This document shows, one piece after another, positions 28,220-37,191 of a stretch of 64,000 nt of DNA. The translations under genes and the position numbers were made by a program. Location of the stretch: assembly GCF_008642315.1 (NCBI RefSeq), contig NZ_CP029192.1:8680001-8744000 (forward strand), given 5' to 3'. Numbering within the stretch: position 1 is the first letter of the stretch; each line of letters starts with the position of its first letter. The notes under the pieces are model-generated. The model made no database searches, was not told the origin of the DNA, and saw only the letters and a program-made list of their open reading frames with translations. The DNA comes from Streptomyces venezuelae (GTDB lineage Bacteria > Actinomycetota > Actinomycetes > Streptomycetales > Streptomycetaceae).

Positions 28220-28346
28220 ATGCAGTTGCTGCTGACCTCCGACACGCACGTGCCGGCCCGTGCCAAACGTCTGCCGGACGACCTGATGAAGGACATCGAC
28301 GCGGCGGACGTCGTGATCCACGCAGGGGACTGGATCGACGAGGCCA
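28220..28346 (+). pseudogene. 5' fragment of a metallophosphoesterase gene (YfcE-like)
   Basis: ATG 28220 opens 42 codons of a calcineurin-like phosphoesterase: LLLTSDTHVPARAKRLP with the first metal motif (DxH), then VVIHAGDWIDEAT with the GD motif. The match stops abruptly near 28346, where minus-strand coding sequence of another gene begins; the rest of the phosphoesterase is missing. The frame continues into unrelated Arg-rich sequence. Confidence 0.7.
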
Positions 28347-28349
28347 CGC

Positions 28350-30989
28350 GGCCGGGTCATCGACGAGCATGCCGTCCGCGTCCAGCTCGATGGGGAGCCC
28401 TTCGTCTTCGGGGGACACGATGCCCGCCAGGCTGTCTTCGGCGGGCGGGGCGACGGTGGCGGCCTGGGCGGCGGCCTCGTCGGTGGGCATCGTGACTTCG
28501 ACGGCGGCGTCGTCGGCCTCCATGCGCAGGACGCCGTCGGCGAAGACGAACCGGCCGGGGACCTCACCCTCCTCGGGTTCCTGGTCGCCGTCCTTGTCGG
28601 TGAGGACGGTCCGCTCCGCGACCCGGCCGCGCACGACGACCGTGTCGTCCGGGCCCGGTCCCGTGAGCAGCTCGTCCAGGGTGGCCTCGACCTGGGAGAA
28701 GTGGCGGCCGTGGCGGGCGTTGGCCTCCCGGGTGAGGATCAGGTCGGGTGCCTGACCCGCGAGCAGGTCGCGGAACATCGCCGCGTGCGGGGACGCGGCC
28801 GCGGCCTTCTCCGCGGTGGTGTGTGTGCCCTTGAGGAGCGCGGCCCGGGCCTCGAAGTAGTCCCGTACAGCTTGGGCGTAGCGGTCCTGGGAGGCGACCT
28901 TCACCGGCTTCGCGGGCACGGAGTCGGTCGTCTTCGACGTGCCGAACTCGGAGGTCGCGCTGACCGTGACGGCGTGGGCGGCGCCGTTGGCGAGGCCGGA
29001 GAAGACCGCGCGGGTGTCGTCCACCGTCTGCCGGGCGACTTCGGTCGCGCCCTTGTGGACGACCACGGTGTACTTCAGGGCGTCGGTCGCGGAGCCCGGG
29101 TCCTGCGGGGCGTTCCAGGTGGCGAGGAGCCCGCCGTCGGCCGGAACGGCCTTGACGTCCTGCGGGGCGCCGGGCGCGGCCGAGGAGATGTAGGAGACGG
29201 CGAGCCGCGGTCGCTTCGCCGGGTCGGCGGCGCGTGACGAGTGGTAGGCCATGCCGGGGGCGGCGTCCTTCTCGTCACCGAGCTGGAGGCTCAGCCCGTG
29301 GTTCTCGCCCGTCTCCAGCCAGTCCGCTACCAGCGGGCCGACGTTGAGGTCCTGGAGGGGGAGCGGCAGCCCCTCCTCAGTGTCGAACGCCTCGTCGCTT
29401 GCGGCGGCCGCCAGGGCCTGGCCACTTTGCTCGGGGCTCCAGGCCTCGGCGAGGTCTTTCAGGGTCGGGGCGGGCTCGACGCAGTCGTCGTCGGCGGAAC
29501 AGTCCGCGCGGTGCAGTTTCAGGCGGGCGTCGGTGATCCGGGCTCCGGCGGGGATCGCGGCCGGGTCCGCCTTGAGCCAGGAGCGCCAGGAGGCGCCGCC
29601 GGGTGTGCCCACGTGCAGCGTCTCGTCACGGACGGCGGCGCAGTCCTTGCCCGGGCAGTCCTCGGCGCCGACCGGGGCGGTGGCGTCCGAGAGCGCCGTG
29701 ATCTCGACGGTCCGGGTGTGCGGCACCGGATCGGCCTTCGCGTCCTTCGCGGTGAACGTGCGCCTGGGAGTCCACGGGGAGCACGCGGCCTCACCGCAGG
29801 CGCGCATGGCCCACTGGTACGTGGTGCCCGGGACGAGGGTGCCCTCGGGGACCGCGGTCGCCACCCGGCTGCCGCTCTCCTCGCTGGGCTGCGGCAGGAC
29901 GACGCCGGGCAGTTCCTCGCCGGAGGCGTCGTACAGCGCGAACGCGCCGCTGACCCGTGCCTGGTCGGGGGACGTGACGACGCCCGACAGGAGCGGGGCC
30001 GGGGTGTCGATCGCGCCTTCCTGGAGCGTGGTGGGCCGGTCGGGGACGAGCAGCGCGGCGGGCTTGGGGCCGACGCCGAACTGGAAGGTGCTCGTGCCCG
30101 AGAGCAGCCCGGCCGAGTCGACGGTGCGGGCGTGCAGGGTGTGCCAGCCCTTGGCGGCCTTGAGCTTCACGGTCCCCGGCTTGCCGCCGGTGCCCGCCGG
30201 GTCGTTGACCTGCTTCTGGGTGTTCGGGTCGTCCAGGCCGTACAGGAATCCGCGGCCGTCGCTGGAGGTGGTGGTGAACGTGCAGCTCAGGTCGCCGCTC
30301 TTGTCGGTCCACTCGTCCTGCGCGAATCCGTCGCAACTGATGGTGGGACGAACGGGCTTGAGCGTGTTCACCCGGAAGGTCACGTGCTCGCTCCACGGGC
30401 CGTGGCCGGAGCTGTCGTGGGCCCGCACGCGCACACGGTAGGCGAAGGAGCCGAGCTTCTTGTCCGCCGGCAGCGTCACCTTGGCGGTGGCGCCCGACGC
30501 GACGCCGGTGCTCGTGCCGGTCCAGGAGTAGGAGCCTGCGTCACCGGGTCCCGGGTCGGCGGTCACCTCGAACTGCGCCTTGACCGTGCCGCCGTCCGGG
30601 TCGGTGACCTTCGCGGAGAAGGTCGGGGTGCTGGAGGTGGCATACGTCCGCTTGTTGAAGGTGTTGGTTGCCGACGGGTCGAGCTTCACGGCGCTGGGCG
30701 TCGAGGGCAGGCGGTCGTAGGTCACCGAGATCACCGGCACGCCGCTTGCGGCGTTGCGGGAGCTGAAGCGCTTCCAGGCGTACGGATCCTTCTCGTCCGC
30801 GGCCCGGACGCCCAGGATGTTCTCGTTGTACGGGTTGGTGGCCCAGGCCCGCGCGAGGTTCGTGATGTCGGCGCTGACCCAGCCGTCCTCGCAGCCGCTG
30901 CCGGATCCCTTGGTCTGCGTGGAGGCCGCGGGCGTGGGCGCCTCTTCGACCAGTTCGGTGGAGTGGTTTCGCGCGGGTGGGAGGGGCAC
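28350..30989 (-). pseudogene. internal fragment of a large DNRLRE/fibronectin-III surface protein
   Basis: An open frame of about 880 codons without a start signal or an end of its own. It contains the end of one DNRLRE domain (CEDGWVSADITNLARAWATN), beta-sandwich repeats, a second DNRLRE domain (ARITDARLKLHRADC, then LVADWLETGENHGLSLQL), and an FN3-like domain (GAPQDVKAVPADGGLLATW). Such architecture belongs to secreted actinomycete surface or Rhs-type proteins of over 1500 residues. The left end is joined tail to tail to a broken phosphoesterase gene at about 28348, and the right end falls in an unrelated gene tail near 30990, so both ends are lost. Confidence 0.65.
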
Positions 30990-31003
30990 GGATCAGCCCG
31001 ACA

Positions 31004-31075
31004 GGGCTGGCTGCCACCCGCCCCGCCGACCAGATCCTGCCGATCCTGGACGCCTACGCGCAGTACAGCGAGTGA
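31004..31075 (+). pseudogene. orphan gene 3' end
   Basis: Twenty-three well-biased codons (GLAATRPADQILPILDAYAQ...) end in TGA at 31073-31075. The upstream frame is non-coding, so this looks like the surviving tail of a gene cut by the same rearrangement that truncated the DNRLRE protein. Family not identified. Confidence 0.35.
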
Positions 31076-31150
31076 GGACGCAGTTCCGCGGACAGCTCCT
31101 TCTGCCCCGGTAGCCAGCCGGGGTCGACCCGCCGCCCTGTTTCACGGGCG

Positions 31151-32968
31151 TCATGCCGGGGCGGGATTCACCGACGTCAGCATCGGCAGCGACGCCAGGT
31201 GCTCCTCCGGCACGTCGAACGCCGCCGTCAGGGTCGCCAGATGCGGCGCGAGCCTCGCCGTCAGCTCGCGCAGGGTGTCGGGCAAGGAGCGGACCTGTTC
31301 GGCGGTGAAGATGTGGTCGGCCAGCAGCTGTCCGCTGAGCGGGGCCAGCCGCTCGAGCAGGAACAGGGTGTGCAGATCGTCCAGGGTGGCGCGAGTACTC
31401 GGGTCGGTGGCCTGTGCGCAGGCAGCGGCGAAGGCGTCGGCGGCCTGGCCCACCGTATGCGTCTCGACCAGGGCGAGGGCTGCGGAGGAGGCATGGTTCC
31501 AGCGCCCGAGGCCGTCCCCCGTGCCGTTGCGGATGTCCCGGCGGGCGGTCAGGTGCCAGTGGCGCTCGGCGGCGGCCAGGGCGCGGCGCAAGAAGGCGGG
31601 ATCGGTCAGGGACTCCTGACCGGTGGCTGTCTGCGGCTCCGGAGCGGCCGCGTGGCCGAAAATCATTTCGGCTCCGGCCTTGCACCAGACGGCGAGGTTG
31701 TCGCCCTCGGCAGTGATGGCTCCGTCTGCGTTGGCGGGAAATTCGGCAAGCCCGTTCACCGGGAACAGCGCGCGGGCTCCGCAGCGTTCCCGGCTTTCGA
31801 TCGTGATGTCGCGGGCCTGCCAGGTGATCCACCCCTTGGCCATCGCCACCAGTCGTTCCGTCTCCTCCCGGTCCTCAGGGCCGTGCGTGATCCAGCGTTC
31901 GGTGACGGTTCGGTGCAGGAAGGTCATGGCGTACGCCGTGGCGGTGCAGGCGAGCAGCCGGGCGTGATGGCTGCGGTGCGCGGCCAGCGGGACGCGCTCT
32001 CCGGCCACCGGCCCCGAGATACGGCGCAGGTACGCGTAGCGCACCGCGATGGCCAGTGCCGCGCGGCTGCCGCCCAAGGTGCTCGCGCTCATGCACAACT
32101 TGCCGACCGTCACCCGCCGGATGGCGTGCAGAAACCTTTTACGCGCGCTCCCCACGGCGCTGGTCAAAGTGCCTTCGACCGTCAGCCGTCCGTGCTCGCC
32201 CTGCAGCAGTGCGGTGCGCGGCAGGCGGACGTGGTCGAAGCTGGTGACACAGTGGTCCACCGGGCTGCCGATCCGGTCCGGCAGTATCGCCACCGTGACG
32301 CCGGGCAGGGTTCCCCGTCGGTCACTCAGCGGGGTGAGAAACAAAAGGACGCCCTCGTCCCGGCCGTCGACCACCAGCCGGGCCGCGACCACCGCGCTCT
32401 TCGGCCCGCCCGCGGCGCTGGTGTTGGGCATGTATTTCTGCGCGCCCTCGTGCGGGGTGTGCAGCACGAACTCGTCCCGGTCACGGTCATAGCAGGCGAC
32501 GGTCTCCAGCGCCGCCGCGTCGTTGCCGTGTCCGTGCTCGGTACACAGGAAGGTTCCGTTGACCGCCAGTTCGGCGAACTCGGCCAGGTCACGTGGAGGC
32601 GAAACGTCGTCGTCGAGGAGGCTGCCGAGGAAGAGGTTGTAGTGGATGCCGGCCACGGTGGCCGTGGCTCCGTCCACCACCGATGTCCACTCGTGCAGTG
32701 CGGCCAGCGCTCGCGGGTCCCGGACCAGATCCGGCACATCATGCACTTCCTCGTTCAGGGCACGCAGCCGCTCGTACGACTGCTGCCACCGCTCCTTGAC
32801 TGACAACTCGCAGCGGTGGCGGAACAGGCCGGTCGAAATCGCCTTGCACCATCTGGAGTGGAGATCGGGTCCCGTATCGCCGTCCAGAAAGAGAACCGAG
32901 GCCAGCTCGCCCCGACGGGGAGCAAGGAGCGGATCTTTTGGGGCATGAGCACTCGTATTGGTCGACAT
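31151..32968 (-). CDS. acyl-CoA oxidase/dehydrogenase family protein
   Basis: A 605-residue flavoprotein of the acyl-CoA oxidase type, which makes 2-enoyl-CoA and passes electrons from FAD to oxygen. Supporting features: TFLCTEHGHGNDAAALETVACYDRDRDEFVLHTP (middle beta domain, FAD side), the KYMPNTSAAGG block, and the C-terminal helical domain including YAMTFLHRTVTERW and the RERCGARALFPVNGLAEFPANADG flavin block. Length fits two-domain actinomycete oxidases. ATG 32968 has only a weak ribosome site. The gene has IS debris on its upstream side and a broken-gene junction downstream. Confidence 0.85.
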   Translation of the reverse strand: MSTNTSAHAPKDPLLAPRRGELASVLFLDGDTGPDLHSRWCKAISTGLFRHRCELSVKERWQQSYERLRALNEEVHDVPDLVRDPRALAALHEWTSVVDGATATVAGIHYNLFLGSLLDDDVSPPRDLAEFAELAVNGTFLCTEHGHGNDAAALETVACYDRDRDEFVLHTPHEGAQKYMPNTSAAGGPKSAVVAARLVVDGRDEGVLLFLTPLSDRRGTLPGVTVAILPDRIGSPVDHCVTSFDHVRLPRTALLQGEHGRLTVEGTLTSAVGSARKRFLHAIRRVTVGKLCMSASTLGGSRAALAIAVRYAYLRRISGPVAGERVPLAAHRSHHARLLACTATAYAMTFLHRTVTERWITHGPEDREETERLVAMAKGWITWQARDITIESRERCGARALFPVNGLAEFPANADGAITAEGDNLAVWCKAGAEMIFGHAAAPEPQTATGQESLTDPAFLRRALAAAERHWHLTARRDIRNGTGDGLGRWNHASSAALALVETHTVGQAADAFAAACAQATDPSTRATLDDLHTLFLLERLAPLSGQLLADHIFTAEQVRSLPDTLRELTARLAPHLATLTAAFDVPEEHLASLPMLTSVNPAPA

Positions 32969-33029
32969 ACCCGACCAACGACCTGATCCATGGACAGAAA
33001 CCGGTACAACGTAAACAGTCCATTAAAGA

Positions 33030-33113
33030 TCATCTGTGATGGCCGGCCAGGTACACCTCGACGTCCTCGCGGGGCGGGTTCCATTGCTTCTCCCTGTGCC
33101 CGGCGAAGCCGTA
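33030..33113 (-). pseudogene. orphan gene 3' end fused to an IS5 remnant
   Basis: Twenty-seven strongly G/C-biased codons (YGFAGHREKQWNPPREDVEV...) end in TGA at 33030-33032. They abut the transposase remnant at 33113 in a different frame, so they are the tail of a host gene interrupted or cut there. Family not identified. Confidence 0.45.
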
Positions 33114-33596
33114 AGACGGATCGGCGGGATGCCCTTCACGAGAGGGATCAGGGCCTGGCTGTCATGCAGGTTGGCCCCGGAAATGCCGACGGAGACAGGC
33201 AGACCGGAGCGTTCCGTAACCAGGTGGATCTTCGAGCCGTACTTGCCCCGGTCGACAGGATTCGGACCTGTCAGGTCCCCCTTTTCAGGGCCCGCATGTT
33301 CACCGAGTCGATCGCGCACCGCGACCAGTCCAGCTCGCCACGTGCGCCCTGTTCGTCGAGGACCAGGCGGTGGAGCTTGGCCCACACCCTGGCCTTCGAT
33401 CACTGCGAAAACCGCCGGTGGGCCGTCGCTCCGGACGGGCCGAACGACGCGGAAGGCAGCTGCTGCCAGGTGCAACCCGACGTTGCCACGAACACGATCG
33501 CGGCCAGCACCTCCCGGTCACCGTGCCGCCGCCGGCCACCACCTGGCGGCCGCGACGGCGCCTCCGGCATCACCCGCTGGAAGATGAGCTCACGGA
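33113..33596 (-). pseudogene. IS5-family transposase remnant
   Basis: Pieces of a DDE transposase spread over three frames: VLAAIVFVATSGCTWQQLP, then FGPSGATAHRRFS ending in a Trp-to-stop change, KARVWAKLHRLVLDE, SRCAIDSVNMRALK, and GPNPVDRGKYGSKIHLVTERSG followed by ISGANLHDSQALIPLV. The C-terminal third, after GIPPIR, is missing. At least one frameshift and one nonsense codon make it inactive. It differs in group from the element at 39 kb. Confidence 0.75.
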
Positions 33597-33871
33597 GGTG
33601 TCATTCAGCATCCGTCACGCAGCGGTGCTTGAACTGGCCGGTGATGAAGGGTGGTCGTCTCGCCACGGTGATCTTTCTGGACTCATGCGAGAAGCGAGGG
33701 CGGCTTACGACAGGACCGCGACCTTCTTGAGGGCCGACTTTCCATGTACATCGACGGGCCGGTGGTGAGAGAGCTGGACCTTCCCGCCCTTGGTCCCGCA
33801 ATCCCCAGCACAGGTCCCGAGGCCGGTTCTGAGTGATGGCGATCGATGAGTGGAGGTTCAGAGATGGGCTC
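33597..33871. other. 275-bp stretch, probable gene debris
   Basis: The plus strand has a partly biased frame (TEVSFSIRHAAVLELAGDEGW, then GLMREARAAYDRTATFLRADF) without a start; it may be a remnant of the gene into which the IS5 copy was inserted. Nothing else seen. Confidence 0.3.
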
Positions 33872-34486
33872 TCAGAGGATCTCCCAGTCCAGTTCGGTCT
33901 CGTCAGCTGCTACGGGCAGGTAGCCATCTACGGCTTGTCCTGTCTCCAGGGGTGTGGCCGTGGCGTCCATGAGCGCCGGCAGTGATGACCACATGGGATG
34001 AGAGCGGAAGCGGGTGCCCTGCTCGTGGTCGGCCTCCCCGATGCGTCCGCGGCGGCGGTTGGGGCGCTGATCGACGATGAGAGTGTCACCACCGCCACTT
34101 GTGGCGAAGGGGATCCAGTGGGAATGCCACCACGGCCCGAAGTCGTCCTCAGGATCACCCTCCTCGGCGCCCTCACACACCTCGTGGTGGATCCTCATGC
34201 CCAGTTGCCAATCACTGGCGATGATGTGCGTGTTGAGGAGTCGCCAGTACGAGGGCAGCAGGACGTCGTCGCCCGTGCCGTTGTGCCGAAGCAGCGACTG
34301 CACCAAGGGCTCGGAAAACGGCTGGCCGATGATCTGCACGGCTACGGCGATGTCCGAGCGATCGGCGAGACCCTCGACAACGGCCTCGCAGCCCGCCTCC
34401 GCACACGGACGATGGAAAGCTCGGCACACAAGGTGGAACGCCAGGGTGCCGAGGCGCTGGCGTGGATACTCGCGGAGAAAGGCCAA
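33872..34486 (-). CDS. SMI1/KNR4 (SUKH) family protein
   Basis: A 204-residue protein with a SUKH-type domain: IGQPFSEPLVQSLLRHNGTG at residues 52-71, VLLPSYWRLL, then WHSHWIPFATSGGGDTLIVDQRP near 125, and PLETGQAVDGYL. SUKH proteins are commonly immunity proteins against contact-dependent or polymorphic toxins, but many in Streptomyces are stand-alone. Start is uncertain (TTG 34486 gives 45 residues before the domain). No toxin gene is adjacent; the truncated DNRLRE surface protein 3 kb away is the nearest candidate partner, which is speculative. Confidence 0.75.
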   Translation of the reverse strand: MAFLREYPRQRLGTLAFHLVCRAFHRPCAEAGCEAVVEGLADRSDIAVAVQIIGQPFSEPLVQSLLRHNGTGDDVLLPSYWRLLNTHIIASDWQLGMRIHHEVCEGAEEGDPEDDFGPWWHSHWIPFATSGGGDTLIVDQRPNRRRGRIGEADHEQGTRFRSHPMWSSLPALMDATATPLETGQAVDGYLPVAADETELDWEIL

Positions 34487-34566
34487 CCAGGTTATCGGGC
34501 AGTTGAGTTTGAAGAGAGCCCGGTCGGGCGCGGTGATTCAGTTCCCGAACCGGGGCCCGGACGCCG

Positions 34567-35124
34567 TCACTGGGTCCGCCATTGGTGGTCGGGAAGGAAG
34601 CGCACGTCGTACTGCTGAGGAACGCCAGCGAACTTGTGCGGTTCCGGGATGACTGGTTCGGCGGGCAGACCGAGCTGCTCGGCGGGCGCGCCGAGGTTTT
34701 CGAAGAACCGCTCGAAGGTGCCGCCGGGTCCGGCGGCGACGCCGACGACCTGGCTGTGGTGGCGTTCCATGCGGTAGGCGTGCCGGCAGTTCTTGGGCAC
34801 GAAACCGAAGTCTCCCGGGGTGAGCAGCTTCTCCTGCTGGTTGCCCTCGGTGTCCTCGACGAACAGCCGGACGGCGCCTGCGGTGATGTAGAAGACCTCG
34901 TGAGTGTCGGTGTGCAGGTGGGCCGGGATGATGTCGCCTTTGGGGCCTTCGACGGTGAAGAAGTTGAAGGTGTTCTCGGTCTGCTCGCCGCCAGCGTAGA
35001 TGGTGATGAGGTCGCCGAACAGGTGAGCGCGGTCCCCTTCGCCCTTCTCGATGAAGTAGGGCTTGCCCGGTTCCGCGGGTATGCGTGAGGTCCGCCGGTA
35101 GCGGGTGGCGTACTCGATGGTCAT
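34567..35124 (-). CDS. queD: quercetinase (flavonol 2,4-dioxygenase), monocupin
   Basis: A 185-residue single cupin nearly the length of the Streptomyces quercetinase QueD, which opens the flavonol ring with O2 and releases CO. The metal ligands are in place: His69, His71 and Glu76 in AHLHTDTHEVF, and His115 in PKNCRHAY. Other family blocks: MTIEYATRYRR, AHLFGDLITIYAGGEQTENTF, LTPGDFGFVPKN and GVAAGPGGTFERFFE. ATG 35124 has AGGAG eight bases upstream. Divergent from a MarR regulator with a strong palindrome between them. Confidence 0.9.
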   Translation of the reverse strand: MTIEYATRYRRTSRIPAEPGKPYFIEKGEGDRAHLFGDLITIYAGGEQTENTFNFFTVEGPKGDIIPAHLHTDTHEVFYITAGAVRLFVEDTEGNQQEKLLTPGDFGFVPKNCRHAYRMERHHSQVVGVAAGPGGTFERFFENLGAPAEQLGLPAEPVIPEPHKFAGVPQQYDVRFLPDHQWRTQ

Positions 35125-35159
35125 GGAGTGTTCTCCTCGGATCTGCCCCGTCCACAATC

Positions 35160-35174
35160 GTCAGGTAGCCTGAC
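35160..35174. promoter_or_regulatory. palindromic operator between queD and its MarR regulator
   Basis: GTCAGG-TAG-CCTGAC, perfect 6-bp arms, extended almost perfectly outward by CAAT and ATTG. It lies 36 bp before queD and 69 bp before the regulator, in the 118-bp divergent gap, with promoter-like TAGCCT inside. Very likely the MarR site. Confidence 0.75.
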
Positions 35175-35242
35175 ATTGATGGGGTCGGGCAAGCAAGCCG
35201 TGCAGGCGACCCGGCCCCGCTTCCCGTCATGGTGAGGAACAG

Positions 35243-35686
35243 ATGCAACCCACCCGCCGCAATCTCCCCCAACTGCTCGGCGACGCCCGGCGCTGGTTCG
35301 AAGACGGGCTGCTGGCGGCCCTGGAAGCAGACGGAGCCGCGCCGGTGTCTCCAACTCAGGTACAGCTCTTCGCCGCGCTGGACGACCAGGGCACCACCGT
35401 CTCGGAGCTGGCCCGGCGCATGGGCGTCACTCGGCAGACCGCGCACCAGGCCGTGCACGGCCTGGTCGCCGCCGGACTGCTCGAGCAAACCCCCGATCCA
35501 GCCTCCGGCCGGCAGCGGCTGATCCGGCGCACCGGGGAAGGGGAGCGTGTGCACCGCCAGGCCGGCCTCATCCTCGAACGGCTGGAACAGCAACTCGCCG
35601 AGCGCATCGGCCGGGAGCAGGCCGATGCGCTGCGCGCGGCGCTGGAGACGCCATGGGGCCCGCCGTTCGCCCCACGCTCAGCGTGA
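35243..35686 (+). CDS. MarR-family regulator, probable quercetinase repressor
   Basis: A 147-residue winged-helix regulator: PTQVQLFAALDDQGTTVSELARRMGVTRQTAHQAVHGLVAAGLLEQ holds the recognition helix (TRQTAHQAVHGL) and is followed by the DPASGRQRLIRRT wing. The length and flanking dimer helices are typical of MarR. It is divergent from queD, so it probably represses queD and itself and is released by a flavonoid. ATG 35243 has GAGGAA ten bases upstream. Confidence 0.88.
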   Translation: MQPTRRNLPQLLGDARRWFEDGLLAALEADGAAPVSPTQVQLFAALDDQGTTVSELARRMGVTRQTAHQAVHGLVAAGLLEQTPDPASGRQRLIRRTGEGERVHRQAGLILERLEQQLAERIGREQADALRAALETPWGPPFAPRSA

Positions 35687-35840
35687 GTAGTTGTCTTCGA
35701 ACTCTGGCCGTGAGGCAGAGACGGCTGGATGATCTGGGTTGTGGGGGCTGGCGGGACGGCCCGGCGATAGTGCCGGGAGTGTGGTGATCCGTTGCCGGTG
35801 GCGATGGTGGCGGCCGCGGTGTTCTGCTCGAGCCGGTGAC

Positions 35841-36202
35841 ATGCACGTCGTCCTGGACGAGTGGGCCATGGCCGCAGCCGGTGCAGGCAACGTCCTGGCC
35901 TCGCGGCTGATCCACCGCCCGCATGCCGAGACGGGCTGGTTCCTGTACGCCCCGTCCCGGTCGAAGCCGACCGGGCGCGCCCCGGCACCGCCGAGCACCT
36001 CGCCGCGCTGCCCGGCATCACGGTCCTCGACCTGGACCTGCCCGCGGCGCTCGCAGTGGCTCAGCAGCAGACCTGGGCCGCCGCCCATGCCGAACACGCC
36101 GCCCAGCCCACACTCGACCGGCCCCATGGCGTCGTCATCGCCACCACCGCCCCACGGCAGTGGGAAGACAGGCCTGTGCGTGTTCTGGACCTCACTCCGT
36201 GA
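35841..36202 (+). pseudogene. frameshifted PIN-like small gene
   Basis: Two parts in different frames. The first, from ATG 35841, reads MHVVLDEWAMAAAGAGNVLASRLIH...ETGWFLYAP (acidic Asp6 as in PIN nucleases). After a frame change near 35952, the second reads VEADRARPGTAEHLAALPGITVLDLDLPAALA..., then HGVVIATTAPRQWEDRPVRVLDLTP. Joined, they give a full PIN-like fold (D, E, then D...ATTA). Several bases are missing at the join, so the protein is broken. No antitoxin gene is next to it. Confidence 0.6.
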
Positions 36203-36285
36203 GTCCGACGCTGGGCTGCCGGGCTGATCGAGCAAGGCGCGGGGGTGTGGGCCCCTCCTGTTCCCAGCGCGCTGGAAGCACCTCA

Positions 36286-36379
36286 GCTACTGAAGCGACT
36301 CTCGCCCAGGTACAACGCCGCACCGCAGTCGTGCCGTTGTGAGTGTCTGCGGTTGGGTCGCTTCGGTCGCTTCAGTAGC
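36286..36379. repeat. 14-bp perfect inverted repeat, 66-bp spacer
   Basis: GCTACTGAAGCGAC (36286-36299) is the exact reverse complement of 36366-36379. The interval is not coding. It could be a small IS-like end pair or a looping operator; I see no transposase between them. Confidence 0.65.
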
Positions 36380-36455
36380 GCTCCTCTCCGATGGGAGCGT
36401 ATAGCGCCGCGTACGCCAGCCACGGTGTGCGCTGCACTCGGAGTTGAGGCGGCTG

Positions 36456-37184
36456 CTAGCGACCCGGCGTTTCGCGACAGGACAACTCATTGATCTGTTC
36501 GTCAGTCGGTCGGTATTTTTTCCAATCATCTTCACGGAAGACCTGCGGCAGGACGCTGATGTCCTCGGCCCACTGCATGTCGTCGATGTAGTCCATGATC
36601 GACTTTTTGATCAGAACGCACTTCTGCCGCTGTCCCTTGAGCATGGCGAATCCGTGATTCTCGTAGCCCGGTATGACGGACTGCCCGGTGACTGTGACCC
36701 TCGAGTTCACGCGGGCGTATTCGTAGAGTGTCAGGGCGTCCGAGAGGACAGCGGCGACGTCGCTTCCTTTGTCCAGGAGGGCATTCACACAGTCGCCAAC
36801 TGAAGCTCTCCTCTCGAGCTCTGCGCCAGAAGTCTTCACGAGCGCCTCGCTGAAGGAACTGTCGGGGGAGCACACGACCTTGCCATCGAGATCGGACTTC
36901 TTGGTCAGGGGTTCTGAGCCGGCCAGCGTCAGCAGCGCAGACGGGGCCCGTACGTACGGCCCGACGACGTCGAACCCTCTCATCCGAGATGGAGTGATCG
37001 CGAGCATCACGAACTCGACCGATCGCCGCTGGAGCGCGGCCTCTCGAGACTCCGCGGTCATCTGCACGAAACCCGGCTGCCTCCCGAGTGCCTTGGCCGC
37101 CATGGCACCGACACGCCTCTCGTACCCCGATCCCAGCTGACCGGCGGACCGGCCGGCCCGTTCCTGCGCGATCCCGATCGTCAC
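36456..37184 (-). CDS. solute-binding-like (SBP family 3) domain, probably the detached sensor half of the upstream gene
   Basis: A 242-residue bacterial extracellular solute-binding family 3 domain: VTIGIAQERAGR strand-turn start, QMTAESREAALQRRSVEFVM, the DVVGPYVRAPSALL strand, and KVVCSPDSSFSEALVK near 125. It has no signal peptide, which makes no sense for an extracellular domain on its own. It starts (GTG 37184) 7 bases after the upstream gene's stop. The two frames would join if one base were skipped near CCC-CGA-TGA. See the split-sensor finding. Confidence 0.75.
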   Translation of the reverse strand: MTIGIAQERAGRSAGQLGSGYERRVGAMAAKALGRQPGFVQMTAESREAALQRRSVEFVMLAITPSRMRGFDVVGPYVRAPSALLTLAGSEPLTKKSDLDGKVVCSPDSSFSEALVKTSGAELERRASVGDCVNALLDKGSDVAAVLSDALTLYEYARVNSRVTVTGQSVIPGYENHGFAMLKGQRQKCVLIKKSIMDYIDDMQWAEDISVLPQVFREDDWKKYRPTDEQINELSCRETPGR

Positions 37185-37191
37185 GCTGGGG

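Noticed and set aside
36245..36493. 82-codon plus-strand frame
   Set aside because: Overlaps the inverted repeat and the end of the solute-binding gene, with poor codon bias and no ribosome site.
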